Origin: a bacterium
Lineage (GTDB): Bacteria > Pseudomonadota > Alphaproteobacteria > Caulobacterales > Caulobacteraceae
NCBI GenBank assembly: GCA_030824495.1
Contig: JAVBXP010000015.1
Span: 124,001 to 188,000 of the forward strand
Length of the DNA: 64,000 nucleotides
Direction: 5' to 3'
A model generated the notes under the pieces. The model had not been told where the DNA came from and searched no databases. It saw only the letters and a list, made by a program, of their open reading frames with translations. Shown one piece after another: positions 19,293-31,091 of this stretch (its first letter is position 1; every line of letters begins with the position of its first letter). The translations under genes and the position numbers were made by a program.

Positions 19293-21127
19293 TCGTCCTC
19301 GCCGCCGCCACGTCGCTGACGATGGCCGCCCCTGAACTGCCGCCCTTGCCGCCGATCACGCGCGATCCGCAGGTGACCTATGTCGATCGGTCCGGGGCGG
19401 TGCTGGGCGTGCGCGGCGGCCGCTATGCGCCGCCGGTCGATCTGGCGAAGCTGCCGGCCTATGTGCCGGCGGCCTTCATCGCCATCGAGGATCGCCGGTT
19501 CTACACCCACACCGGCTTCGACCCCGTGGGCATCGGCCGGGCCATCTTGGACGGGGTCAGCGAGGGGCGTCCGACCCAGGGCGCCTCGACCATCACCCAG
19601 CAGTTGGCGCGAAACCTGTTTTTGAACGCCGACCGCACCGTTGAGCGCAAAGCCAAGGAGCTGGTCTGGTCGATTCAGCTTGAGCGGACCTATTCCAAGA
19701 AGCAGATCCTCGCCCTCTATCTGAGCCGGACCTATTACGGCTCAGGCGCCTATGGCCTGGAGGCGGCTTCGCGCCGCTACTTCAACAAGCCGGCCGCGCG
19801 CCTGTCCTTGCGCGAGGCCGCGACCCTGGCCGGGCTGATGAAGTCGCCGACCAACTACAATCCAATCCAGCAGCCGGAGGCCTCGGCCCGGCGTGCGGCT
19901 CTGGTTCTGGACGCCATGGTCGAGACCGGGGCGATCACGCCGGCCGATCGCGCCAAGGCGATGGCCGCGCCGCTCAAGGTGTGGAATTCGGCGCCCACCG
20001 CCCCGGCCCAGTATTTCGTGGACTGGCTCGACGCCCAGCGTCGTCAGATCATGCCGCAGCCGAAGCAGGACATGGTGGTGGAGACCACTATGGACATGGG
20101 GTTGGAGAACGCGGCGGCCGATTCAACTCGCGCGGTGCTCGCTCGCTACAAGAGCCAGTCCGTGGGCCAGGCGGCCTTGGTGGCGCTCGACGGGCAGGGG
20201 CGGGTGCGGGCGATGATCGGCGGCGCCGACTATGCCGCCGGTCCCTATAATCGCGCGGTCACGGCCCGGCGCCAGGCTGGGTCAGCCTGGAAGCCCTTCG
20301 TCTATCTGACAGCGCTCGAGGCTGGTCGCACCCCGGGCATGGCGGTGGTCGACGAGCCGCTGACCATCGGCAATTGGTCGCCGCAGAACTATGCCGGCGG
20401 CTATCTGGGCCAGATCACTTTGGAGCAGGCCGTCGCCCAGTCGGTGAATACGGTGGCCGTACGCACCGCCGACGAGGTGGGGCGCGCCAATGTGGCGGCG
20501 ACCGCGCGCCGGCTAGGGATCGCCTCGCCGGTCAACACCGATCCGGCCATGGCGCTCGGCACCACCTTGGTCTCGCCGCTGGAGATGACCCAGGCCTATG
20601 CCGCGTTTTCGAACGGCGGGCTGCGGGTCGCGGCCTACGGTATCGAGAAGATCCGCACCAATGGCGGCCAGGTGATCTATCAGCGCAAGGCCGGCCCCCC
20701 TGTGCGGGTTATCGCCAATCCGGCGCTCAGCGAGATGAACCAGATGCTGCGGACGGCGGTCGCCTCGGGCACGGGCGGCCGAGCCAAGATCGCCGGCTAT
20801 GACCTAGCGGGAAAGACCGGCACCACGTCCGACTACAAGGACGCCTGGTTCGCCGGATACAGCGGCGGCTTTACGACAGTGGTCTGGATGGGCCGCGACG
20901 ATGGGGCCTCGATGGGCAAGATCACCGGGGGCGGCGCGCCGGCCGAACTTTGGCGCGGCTTCATGACCGTGGCGCTGAAGCGCAACCCGGCCCAGGCGAT
21001 CCCCGCCGGTCCAGCCGCCCCCGTGCTCGCGCCGCCGCCGGCCGAGGTGCTGGTCCCGGTGGTCGAAGAGCACATCGAAGCAGCCGCCGAAGTCCCGGCC
21101 GACGTTCCGGAAGACCCGCCGATCTAG
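19289..21127 (+). CDS. Class A penicillin-binding protein (PBP1A family), copy 1
   Basis: This 612-residue bifunctional peptidoglycan synthase has a GT51 glycosyltransferase domain (AIEDRRFYTHTGFDP with the catalytic Glu, then GASTITQQLARNLFL). The transpeptidase domain has SxxK in AGSAWKPF, SVN in AQSVNTVA and KTGT in GKTGTTSDYKDAWF. The tail is Pro/Glu/Ala-rich. The GTG start leaves only a short hydrophobic stretch (VIVLAAATSLTMAA) in place of the usual cytoplasmic tail and full membrane helix. The N-terminus may therefore be truncated or misassigned. Its stop overlaps that of the convergent paralog at 21124. Confidence 0.9.
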   Translation: MIVLAAATSLTMAAPELPPLPPITRDPQVTYVDRSGAVLGVRGGRYAPPVDLAKLPAYVPAAFIAIEDRRFYTHTGFDPVGIGRAILDGVSEGRPTQGASTITQQLARNLFLNADRTVERKAKELVWSIQLERTYSKKQILALYLSRTYYGSGAYGLEAASRRYFNKPAARLSLREAATLAGLMKSPTNYNPIQQPEASARRAALVLDAMVETGAITPADRAKAMAAPLKVWNSAPTAPAQYFVDWLDAQRRQIMPQPKQDMVVETTMDMGLENAAADSTRAVLARYKSQSVGQAALVALDGQGRVRAMIGGADYAAGPYNRAVTARRQAGSAWKPFVYLTALEAGRTPGMAVVDEPLTIGNWSPQNYAGGYLGQITLEQAVAQSVNTVAVRTADEVGRANVAATARRLGIASPVNTDPAMALGTTLVSPLEMTQAYAAFSNGGLRVAAYGIEKIRTNGGQVIYQRKAGPPVRVIANPALSEMNQMLRTAVASGTGGRAKIAGYDLAGKTGTTSDYKDAWFAGYSGGFTTVVWMGRDDGASMGKITGGGAPAELWRGFMTVALKRNPAQAIPAGPAAPVLAPPPAEVLVPVVEEHIEAAAEVPADVPEDPPI

Positions 21128-23076
21128 AACGGCACGTCGTCGGCCGGAGCTTTTTCGGCGGGAGCCGCAGGCTGGCCGCCGATGGCGTCGGCGATGCCAT
21201 CGACCAGATCGCCGATCGGGTCGGACGCGGGGGCGGGCGGCTCGATTGTGCCGCCCGGAATGGGCTGGGCCTTCAGGCGGGGCAGGGCGGCGCCCATAAA
21301 GTCGCGCCAGATGCCGGCCGGAGCGCCGCCGCCGCTGACGCGCTTCATCGGCTTGTTGTTGTCCTTGCCCACCCAGACGGCGGTCACGAAGCCGCCGGTG
21401 TAGCCGACAAACCAGGCGTCGCGGTAATCGCTGGTGGTGCCGGTCTTGCCGGCCAGATCGAAGCCCGGAACCTTGGCGCGCGTGCCGGTGCCATTGCTGA
21501 CCACCTGGCGCATCATCTGGTTCATGTACTGCAGGGCGGGCGAGCCGATCACCTGTTGGCGGGCGTTCTTCTCGACGCTGTGGTCGTAGAGGATCTTGCC
21601 GCTGGCGGTGCGGATGCGTTGGATGCCGTAGCCCTTGGCCAGGAAGCCGCCGTTCGAGAAGGGCGCATAGGCCTGGGCCATCTCCAGCGGGCTCACCTCC
21701 ACGGCGCCCAGCGCCATGGAGGGATCGAGCTGAATGTGGGAACTGACGCCAAGCCGCTTGGCGGCGGCGGCCACATTGCCGGTGCCAACCTCATTGGCCA
21801 GTCGCGCCGCGACGGTGTTGATCGACTGGGCCAGCGCGGTCTGCAGCGTCATCGGGCCGCGAAAGTCGTTCGTATAGTTGCGGGGTTCCCAGTTGCCGAT
21901 CTTCAGCGGCTCATCGACCACCATGTCGTAAGGCGTGCGGCCCGCTTCCATCGCCGCCAGATAGACGAAAGGCTTAAAAGCCGAACCCGCCTGGCGGCGG
22001 GCGGTGGTGGCGCGGTCGAACTGGCTTTCGGTGTAGTCGGCGCCGCCGACATAGGCGCGGATGCGACCCTCGCCGTCGATGGCGACCAGGGCGCCTTGCT
22101 CGACGCCCTGGCCCTTGCCGGCCGCAATACCCTTGCGCATCGCCTGCTCGGCGGCCGCCTGGATCGGCAGGTCCAGCGTGGTCTCGACGACCAGATCCTC
22201 GGTCGGTTCGCCGACCAGGCTGCGGACCTGATCGTCAACATAGTCTGTGAAATACTGGGCGCGCTGATTGGCCAGGGTCGGATTGACGCGCACTGGGGTC
22301 TTGAAGGCCGCGTCACGTTCTTGGGGCGTGATCGCGCCGGTGCGGACCATTTCGTCCAGGACGATGGTCGCGCGCCGTTCGGCGCGGTCGGTGGCCGAGA
22401 CCGGCGAATAGCGATTTGGCCCCTTCATCATGCCGGCCAGCAGGGCGCTTTCGCCGAGGGTCAGCTGCGAGGCGGGCTTGCCGAAGTAGCGCTGGGAAGC
22501 CGCCTCGATGCCGTAGGCGCCGCCGCCGAAATAGACCCGGTTCAGATAGAGGGCGAGGATCTCCTTCTTGGTGAACTTCGCCTCCAGCCAGACGGCCAGG
22601 ATCAGCTCCTGGGCCTTGCGCCGATAGTTCTGGTTCGTGGTCAGGAAGAGATTTCGCGCCAACTGCTGGGTGATGGTCGAGCCACCGCGTAGTGGGCCGC
22701 CCTTGTTCTGCAGATTGTAGATCTGCGAGCGGATGATGCCCCAGGGGTTGAACCCGAAGTGGTAGTAGAACTGCCGGTCCTCGATGGCGATGAACGCCTT
22801 CGGCACATAGGGCGGCAGCTTGTCCAGGTCGATCGGCGGCGCGTACTGGCTGCCGCGCACGGCCACCATCGCGCCCGAACGGTCGAGATAGGAGATCGAG
22901 GGCTGACGCTCCACGTCATAGAGCTTGGAGGTGTCTGGCAGATCGCTGGCGAAGACCGCGAAGAAGGCCGCCACAAAGATGAGCGCCCACACGCCAAGGA
23001 CGGCCGTCCAATAAAGGAGAGCCTGTAGCGGAGTGCGCTGGGCCGGCCGGCGAGGGCCCGGTCCTGGTTTAGCCAT
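21124..23076 (-). CDS. Class A penicillin-binding protein (PBP1A family), copy 2
   Basis: The 650-residue protein has a basic, proline-rich cytoplasmic tail, a clear membrane helix (LLYWTAVLGVWALIFVAAFF) and both catalytic domains. GT51 motifs are AIEDRQFYYHFGFNP and GGSTITQQLARN. Transpeptidase motifs are GSAFKPF, AQSINTVA and GKTGTTSDYRDAWF. It is a close paralog of the gene it faces tail-to-tail, consistent with an old inverted duplication. Caulobacter relatives carry several partly redundant PBPs of this class (PbpX, PbpC and others). I cannot assign which one this is. Confidence 0.93.
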   Translation of the reverse strand: MAKPGPGPRRPAQRTPLQALLYWTAVLGVWALIFVAAFFAVFASDLPDTSKLYDVERQPSISYLDRSGAMVAVRGSQYAPPIDLDKLPPYVPKAFIAIEDRQFYYHFGFNPWGIIRSQIYNLQNKGGPLRGGSTITQQLARNLFLTTNQNYRRKAQELILAVWLEAKFTKKEILALYLNRVYFGGGAYGIEAASQRYFGKPASQLTLGESALLAGMMKGPNRYSPVSATDRAERRATIVLDEMVRTGAITPQERDAAFKTPVRVNPTLANQRAQYFTDYVDDQVRSLVGEPTEDLVVETTLDLPIQAAAEQAMRKGIAAGKGQGVEQGALVAIDGEGRIRAYVGGADYTESQFDRATTARRQAGSAFKPFVYLAAMEAGRTPYDMVVDEPLKIGNWEPRNYTNDFRGPMTLQTALAQSINTVAARLANEVGTGNVAAAAKRLGVSSHIQLDPSMALGAVEVSPLEMAQAYAPFSNGGFLAKGYGIQRIRTASGKILYDHSVEKNARQQVIGSPALQYMNQMMRQVVSNGTGTRAKVPGFDLAGKTGTTSDYRDAWFVGYTGGFVTAVWVGKDNNKPMKRVSGGGAPAGIWRDFMGAALPRLKAQPIPGGTIEPPAPASDPIGDLVDGIADAIGGQPAAPAEKAPADDVPF

Positions 23077-23349
23077 GTGTCGTCCTAAAAGGTTCGCCGA
23101 TTACCCCGCCCGGGGCCTCGAGAGATAACTTAGCGCGACCAGACGCGCGACAAGGTTGACGAGATGTGAACGACCGCGGCCGTAGCCCCCCTTAACGCCC
23201 TTCTGTGGTGGAAAGGCGGCGCCAGAGCGTGTTGGCAGGGTCGGGGGCGATACCGAGGTCGCAGTGGGGTGGACACCGGATAGATCGCTGAGGGTGGGGG
23301 CCGCACAGTGCCGGCAAGCGGCGGCCTTTATTTACGGAGCGCATTGTTC

Positions 23350-23988
23350 ATGGCGACCCCTCCCGAATCCAACGCGCCGAAGTGGAGCCGCCAGCCGGTC
23401 CCACCGATCCCGGTGGTCGATGAGAGTAACGCCGACGCCGCGTCGGTGACCTTTTCGAAGTACCGGACGGGGCTTTCCAATCATCGGACCGACCTGTCGG
23501 AGCATCGCACCGAATTGTCGGAGCACCGGACCGCGCTTTCGGAGCACCGCACCAGCCTCTCTGACGACCGGACGGAGATGTCACTGCGCCGCACCGGCAT
23601 GTCGTTCCAGCGAACCCGGCTGTCGGCCGACCGCACCCTGATGTCGGTGATACGCACGTCGCTGTCGCTGATCAGCTTCGGCTTCACGATTTTCCAGGTG
23701 TTTCAGAAGCTGCGCGACAATGACGTCATCGCCAGCGCCGCCGCGCCCCGGAATTTCGGGGTCGCCCTGGTGGCTCTGGGCATCGCCATGCTGGTCGTGG
23801 GGATCATCTACGAGGCGCAGTTCATGCTCGCCCTGCGGGCTGAACGTCGAAAGATGGTGGCCGCAGGCAATCTGCACGGGGAAAGCCCGTTCCCGCCCTC
23901 AATGACGCTCATCACCGCCCTGCTGTTGTTGGTCATCGGAATAGCGGCGGTTATCAGCATGGTCTTCCGGGTCGGCCCGTTCTTCTAG
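23350..23988 (+). CDS. DUF202 membrane protein with ten heptad repeats
   Basis: The 212-residue protein begins with a Pro-rich stretch. Ten perfect heptads of the form xRTxLSx follow, with Arg at 39, 46, 53, 60, 67, 74, 81, 88, 95 and 102. The last heptad runs into the DUF202 transmembrane core (SLSLISFGFTIFQVF), and two further membrane helices lie near residues 135-160 and 185-207. DUF202/YidH proteins normally have only two or three RTxL heptads. The repeats are probably a long amphipathic or coiled cytoplasmic helix. Function unknown. Confidence 0.88.
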   Translation: MATPPESNAPKWSRQPVPPIPVVDESNADAASVTFSKYRTGLSNHRTDLSEHRTELSEHRTALSEHRTSLSDDRTEMSLRRTGMSFQRTRLSADRTLMSVIRTSLSLISFGFTIFQVFQKLRDNDVIASAAAPRNFGVALVALGIAMLVVGIIYEAQFMLALRAERRKMVAAGNLHGESPFPPSMTLITALLLLVIGIAAVISMVFRVGPFF

Positions 23989-24158
23989 CCAGCCGGGTGC
24001 GACAATGGTCCTCACTGGACGTCGCTCGCCTCACTTCTTATCCACCACGCCTAGCACCGGGCCGGCTTCGGCTATGACCGGGAGCCGGGACCACATGGGT
24101 GGTCGAACATGGTTATGCACCCCTGCATTTCCGCATAGCTGCACTGCGAAAAAAGCGG

Positions 24159-24186
24159 TTGCCGTCGATCTTAACAGTGTTATCTT
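24159..24186 (+). promoter_or_regulatory. Candidate promoter in the 317-bp gap before the small exported protein
   Basis: TTGCCG (24159-24164) and TATCTT (24181-24186) are separated by 16 bp and lie about 120 bp before the ATG at 24306. The remainder of the 23989-24305 gap shows no tRNA, ORF or clear repeat. The assignment rests on the consensus match only. Confidence 0.35.
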
Positions 24187-24305
24187 AGCGTTGCTTAGTT
24201 CAGCTCGTGTGGTCGATGGGGATATCGGCCGCTGAATTCCGGATTGAACCAAGTCGAGCCCTGCACGGGCTTGCCTTTTCTCCCCGAAACGCTGGAGGGC
24301 TTTCC

Positions 24306-24644
24306 ATGAAGCTCCGTACCTTTGCGGCCGCCTGCGCCGCCCTTGTCTCCGTCTCTTTCGCCGGCGCGGCGCTTGCGGACGATCCGATCACCGCGAAACT
24401 GCAAAACCCGGTCGCGGCTAAGACCAAGCTCATCGCTGGCGGCGCTGTCTTCATGTGTGAAGGCGACGTCTGCCTAGCCGCCGCGCCGTCTTCGCGCACC
24501 TACGCCACCTCCACCTGCAAGGAACTGGCGAAGAGCGTCGGCGCTGTCGCCTCGTTCGGCGGCGCCCGTAAGCAGCTCGAAGCTCAAAAGATCGAGCAGT
24601 GCAACGTGGTGGCTCTGCCGGCCCAACAGGTCGCCAACAACTAG
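24306..24644 (+). CDS. Small exported protein with paired cysteines
   Basis: The 112-residue precursor has a clear signal peptide (LRTFAAACAALVSVSFAGAALA, then DDPITAKL). The mature part of about 88 residues has four cysteines (FMCEGDVCLAA, STCKELA, EQCNVV) that could form two disulfides in the periplasm. It resembles small hypothetical exported proteins common in Caulobacterales. Function is unknown. A strong terminator follows, so it is probably monocistronic. Confidence 0.8.
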   Translation: MKLRTFAAACAALVSVSFAGAALADDPITAKLQNPVAAKTKLIAGGAVFMCEGDVCLAAAPSSRTYATSTCKELAKSVGAVASFGGARKQLEAQKIEQCNVVALPAQQVANN

Positions 24645-24715
24645 GCTTTCGGTCCCAGGTTCGCGCTCAATCCCGGCGCGCCTCCCAGCCGCCAGTCTTG
24701 TCGAGCCTGCTACTC

Positions 24716-24750
24716 AAAGGCGCCGGAGCATTGTCTCCCGGCGCCTTTTT
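24716..24750 (+). terminator. Rho-independent terminator
   Basis: AAAGGCGCCGG (24716-24726) pairs with CCGGCGCCTTT (24738-24748), and the T-run continues to 24750. It terminates the small exported protein gene. Confidence 0.85.
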
Positions 24751-24812
24751 CTTGGCTGCATTCGTTGTGGGCCTTTGACGGCGGCGCGCACGCACGTATG
24801 AGACCGCCACCA

Positions 24813-25112
24813 ATGACAGACGACATCCTTCGCCGCCAAACCGTCCTGCCCGCCGCGCCCGCCGCCGCGGCCAGTTTGCTTGAGCCCCTGCTGGCCGAGG
24901 TCGCCGGCGCCGGCGCCCAGCCGGTCTCTCTTACTCTAGACTACGGTGTGGTCGCCGCGCCGGGAGCGAGCGTCACGCTCGAGGCCCAGGTCGAGCGCGC
25001 GACCCGCACTCTGGTCTTCGCATACGGCCGATTGCTGTCCTCGGAGGGCCTGGTTCTAGCCGCCGGTTCGGCTGTGTTCCGAAAGCCAGCCTCGATTATC
25101 AATGCCGGATAA
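24813..25112 (+). CDS. Small hotdog-fold protein (PaaI-thioesterase-like)
   Basis: The 99-residue product matches the C-terminal half of PaaI/YbgC-like hotdog domains. VSLTLDYGVVAAPGASVTLEAQVERATRTLVFAYGRL is split here only by length: the part VERATRTLVFAYGRL is followed by AAGSAVFRKP, the usual last strand. The catalytic helix of thioesterases is not visible, so it may bind acyl groups without hydrolysing them. ATG 24813 fits best, though an in-frame GTG exists 48 bp upstream. The next 185 bp lead to the ATP synthase operon. Confidence 0.6.
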   Translation: MTDDILRRQTVLPAAPAAAASLLEPLLAEVAGAGAQPVSLTLDYGVVAAPGASVTLEAQVERATRTLVFAYGRLLSSEGLVLAAGSAVFRKPASIINAG

Positions 25113-25136
25113 TACAAGGTGTCGCGGCCCGTTCGG

Positions 25137-25163
25137 TTGCGGCGCCCAAAAACGCGTGCTATC
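25137..25163 (+). promoter_or_regulatory. Candidate housekeeping promoter of the atp operon
   Basis: TTGCGG (25137-25142) and GCTATC (25158-25163), 15 bp apart, fit the Caulobacter sigma-73 pattern (TTGACG, then GCTANA). They lie 135 bp upstream of the atpH start. No other element is evident in this gap. Confidence 0.45.
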
Positions 25164-25297
25164 AGGCGCGCGGCTTCGGGCCAGGGGCTTTTCCAGTCTC
25201 GATGGCCATTGTGCTTTTCCAAGCGCTTTCAAGCCTTTAGGTCGCGGTGAGGAGTTCCTTCACAGCGGCTTTTTGCGCGCACCGGGCGGATAAATAA

Positions 25298-25852
25298 GTG
25301 GCGGACGATTCCAAGGCTTCGAATGTGGGCGGCAGATATGCTCTTGCCCTGTTCGATCTCGCGAACGATGAGAACAAACTGGCGGCCGTCGAGGCCGACC
25401 TGAAGGCGCTGAAATCTATGTGCGCCGAGAGCAAAGACCTACGGTCCTTGCTGGCCTCCCCGGCGTTCAGCGCCGAGGATAAGGGCAAGGCGCTCGACGC
25501 CTTGGCCGTAAAGGCGAAGCTCAATCCGATCACTCGGAAATTCCTGGGACTGTTGGCCGTTAACGGCCGCGCCTCGGCGTTGCTCGACGCGATCAGCGGC
25601 TTTGAGGAACTGGCGGCGAACGCGCGTGGCGCGGTTTCCGCTCGAGTGACCACGGCCGTCCCTCTGACTGCAGCCCAATCCAAGGGTGTCGCCGCCGCGT
25701 TGCGAACCGCGCTCGGCAAGGACCCTGAAATCGAGACCCGCGTTGATCCCTCCCTTCTGGGCGGCATCAAGGTGCAGGTCGGTTCCCGTCTGTTCGACGC
25801 TTCGCTCCGTTCGAAGCTCGACTCCCTCAAGTTCGCCCTGAAGAGAGCGTAA
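25298..25852 (+). CDS. atpH: F1 ATP synthase delta subunit
   Basis: The 184-residue stator subunit connects F1 alpha subunits to the F0 b/b' stalk. The OSCP-like N-terminal domain ([17 protein letters not shown]) and the C-terminal signature ([20 protein letters not shown]) are both present. The start codon is GTG. It is first in the atpHAGDC operon, with 3 bp to atpA. The F0 genes (atpB, E, F) are not in the window, which is normal for Caulobacterales. Confidence 0.96.
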   Translation: MADDSKASNVGGRYALALFDLANDENKLAAVEADLKALKSMCAESKDLRSLLASPAFSAEDKGKALDALAVKAKLNPITRKFLGLLAVNGRASALLDAISGFEELAANARGAVSARVTTAVPLTAAQSKGVAAALRTALGKDPEIETRVDPSLLGGIKVQVGSRLFDASLRSKLDSLKFALKRA

Positions 25853-27391
<1,539 letters not shown>

Positions 27392-27413
27392 GCGCGCGCT
27401 GGAGCATTAGGAG

Positions 27414-28283
27414 ATGGCCAGCGTCAAAGAGATGCGCGATCGGATCAAAAGCGTGGAATCCACGCAGAAGATCACGAAAGCGATGCAGATGGTCGCCGCC
27501 GCGAAACTTCGGCGCGCCCAGAGCTCGGCGCAGAACGCCCGGCCATACGCCCAGCGCATGGCCGCGGTGATCGCCAACCTGGCGGCGGGGGTGTCCGGTG
27601 ACGGCGCGCCCAAGCTGCTGGTCGGCACCGGGCGCAATCAAAAGCACCTGATCGTCGTTGCGACGTCGGATCGCGGCCTGGCGGGCGGTTTCAACACCGC
27701 CATCCTCCGCGCCGCCCGCGAGCGCATCCGCAGCCTGCTCGCCGAGGGCAAGGATGTGAAGATCATCGCGCTCGGCAAGAAGGCCCGCGATCTGCTGCGC
27801 CGCCAGTACGGCGACCGCTTCGTGGCCGCCCATGAAGCCGGCGTGCCGTCGCTCGCGACCGCCCAGCCGGTGGCCGACAAGATCAACGAGCTTTTCGAAG
27901 CTGGCGAGATCGACGTCGTCACCCTGGTCTACAGCCAGTTCAAGTCGGTGGTCACCCAGACCCCGACCGTGCGCCAGCTGATCCCTGCCCAGATCGAAGA
28001 GGGCGCCGCCACCATCGATCTGAAGGGCGCGGCCTATGAATACGAGCCGGACGAGGAGCAAATCCTTGAAACCCTGCTGCCGCAGAACCTGACCATTCAG
28101 GTAATGTCGGCGATGCTCGAGAACCAGGCCGGGTTCTACGCCGCCCAGATGGCGGCGATGGACAACGCCACACGCAATGCTGGCGACATGATCGCCGCCC
28201 TGAACCTGCTCAAGAACCGTACTCGCCAGGCGCAGATCACCAAGGAGCTGATCGAGATCATCTCCGGCGCCGAAGCGCTCTAA
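27414..28283 (+). CDS. atpG: F1 ATP synthase gamma subunit
   Basis: The 289-residue central rotor shaft has a typical N-terminal coiled coil ([20 protein letters not shown]) and a C-terminal helix ([20 protein letters not shown], then [15 protein letters not shown]). It follows atpA after 22 bp with GGAG upstream of the start. Confidence 0.98.
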   Translation: MASVKEMRDRIKSVESTQKITKAMQMVAAAKLRRAQSSAQNARPYAQRMAAVIANLAAGVSGDGAPKLLVGTGRNQKHLIVVATSDRGLAGGFNTAILRAARERIRSLLAEGKDVKIIALGKKARDLLRRQYGDRFVAAHEAGVPSLATAQPVADKINELFEAGEIDVVTLVYSQFKSVVTQTPTVRQLIPAQIEEGAATIDLKGAAYEYEPDEEQILETLLPQNLTIQVMSAMLENQAGFYAAQMAAMDNATRNAGDMIAALNLLKNRTRQAQITKELIEIISGAEAL

Positions 28284-28298
28284 ACCGAAAGAGTCTGA

Positions 28299-29888
<1,590 letters not shown>

Positions 29889-29893
29889 GCAGC

Positions 29894-30160
29894 ATGGCCG
29901 GGAAGCTTCACTTCTCCCTCGTCTCGCCTGAGCGCGAACTGTTCTCCGGACAGGTCGACCAGGTCGATGCACCGGGCGCCGAGGGCGACTTCGGCGTCCT
30001 GGCCGACCACGCGCCGTTCATGACGACGCTCAAGGAAGGCCGAGTGACGGTTTACAATGGCGGCGTCACCACGATCTTCGCGATCGAAGGCGGTTTCGCC
30101 GACGTCACGCCAGACGGCCTGACCATCCTGGCCGAGAAGGCGCAAGAGGTTACGGCCTAA
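29894..30160 (+). CDS. atpC: F1 ATP synthase epsilon subunit, short form
   Basis: The 88-residue protein has only the N-terminal beta-sandwich of epsilon (KLHFSLVSPERELFSGQVDQ, then GDFGVLADHAPFMTTLKEG). The C-terminal helical hairpin of classical epsilon (130-140 residues), which inhibits ATP hydrolysis, is missing. Alphaproteobacteria often use the separate zeta subunit for inhibition, which may explain the loss. It is the last gene of the operon and starts 5 bp after atpD. Confidence 0.95.
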   Translation: MAGKLHFSLVSPERELFSGQVDQVDAPGAEGDFGVLADHAPFMTTLKEGRVTVYNGGVTTIFAIEGGFADVTPDGLTILAEKAQEVTA

Positions 30161-30176
30161 CAACTATTGTCGGCCA

Positions 30177-30203
30177 CGCCCGGCGCCTTTCAGGCGTCGG
30201 GCG
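30177..30203 (+). terminator. Hairpin after the atp operon
   Basis: CGCCCGGCGCC (30177-30187) and GGCGTCGGGCG (30193-30203) pair over 11 bp with one mismatch and are followed by TTGTCGTT. It is a weak but well-placed terminator. Confidence 0.55.
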
Positions 30204-30351
30204 TTGTCGTTCAGGAGTGGGTTTGCGGCTGATCAAGGGCGTAGACCAAGGCATCGCCTCGTAGAGGTCGCATTGCCTCGCTATCAAGACTTGCGAGGGG
30301 CGCCCACTTTCGAGTGTTATGCGCGACGACAAGTTTAGGGGAAACCGCCAT

Positions 30352-30978
30352 ATGCGCACCGCCATCGCCAGTCTGATCGCTTTCGCCGGCCTCGCCACGG
30401 CGGCCAACGCCCAACCCGTGGCCGAACCGGCGCCCGCCGCCGTCCAGGCTCCGGCCGCTGAGGCCGCGCCTGCCGCGCCCGCCGCTGAAGAAAAGTCCTA
30501 CGTGATGCCGACCACCGGCGCCGAAGGCCAGATCATCGACGTGATCAACCGCGTCTGTAAGCCCCTGGTCAAAGGCGGCAACTTCGACCAGCTCGCCGGC
30601 GGCCTTGGCTACAAGAAGAACAAGCGCGAAGGCACCTATGTCGGCACCCTGGTCGACAAGCCCTACACCCTGACCATCTGGCCGCAGGGGTCCAACAAGG
30701 ACGTTTGCCGCCTGACGCTGAAGTACGGCATCGATCAGGAAAAGCCGATCATCGTCGGCCTGAACATCTTCTCGTACATGCACAAGCCGGAGCTGCTGCA
30801 GCAGCGGAACGACTTCGTGCCGGCCACCGACTTCAAGCGCATCACCAATTCGTGGGAATATTTCACCGATCACGAGTCGATCGGCCTGGTGTTCCTGCAA
30901 CTGAAGAAGCCGGACGGCTCGCCGGTCGGCAAGGCTTGGGACGAGGGCGAAGTCCTCTATTCCGAGCGCACCTTCTAA
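30352..30978 (+). CDS. Exported protein of unknown function with AP-rich linker
   Basis: The 208-residue precursor has a signal peptide (TAIASLIAFAGLATAANA). A ~30-residue Ala/Pro/Glu linker follows, then a ~150-residue globular domain with two cysteines (NRVCKPL and KDVCRLTL) that could pair. Motifs such as LTIWPQGSNKDVC and NSWEYFTDH do not match a family I know. It is probably periplasmic. The next element downstream is the guanidine-II riboswitch of gdx, whose first hairpin may also terminate this gene. Confidence 0.75.
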   Translation: MRTAIASLIAFAGLATAANAQPVAEPAPAAVQAPAAEAAPAAPAAEEKSYVMPTTGAEGQIIDVINRVCKPLVKGGNFDQLAGGLGYKKNKREGTYVGTLVDKPYTLTIWPQGSNKDVCRLTLKYGIDQEKPIIVGLNIFSYMHKPELLQQRNDFVPATDFKRITNSWEYFTDHESIGLVFLQLKKPDGSPVGKAWDEGEVLYSERTF

Positions 30979-31019
30979 GGCCAGCTCTGGCGCCGCTCGC
31001 AAGGCGGTCTATTCTAAAC

Positions 31020-31083
31020 AAGGCGCGGGGGACGACCCCCGCGCCTTTGCCTTTTCCCGGGGACGACCCCATCAGCTAGGAGG
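31020..31083 (+). ncRNA. Guanidine-II (mini-ykkC) riboswitch
   Basis: Two hairpins with identical ACGA loops lie just before the gdx/sugE start. P1 has arms 31020-31031 and 31036-31047 with loop ACGA at 31032-31035. P2 has arms GGGG (31059-31062) and CCCC (31067-31070) with loop ACGA at 31063-31066. The linker is 11 nt. The ribosome binding site AGGAGG (31078-31083) follows P2, and GTG is at 31092. Paired hairpins with ACGR loops before an SMR exporter define the mini-ykkC class, in which guanidine binding makes the loops interact and exposes the ribosome binding site. P1 is longer than usual and may also terminate the upstream gene. Confidence 0.88.
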
Positions 31084-31091
31084 CGCGAGCC

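Noticed and set aside
23077..23349. RNA gene in the 273-bp gap before the DUF202 gene
   Set aside because: No tRNA-like T-loop, no convincing stem structure and no T-run were seen. It probably only holds divergent promoters.
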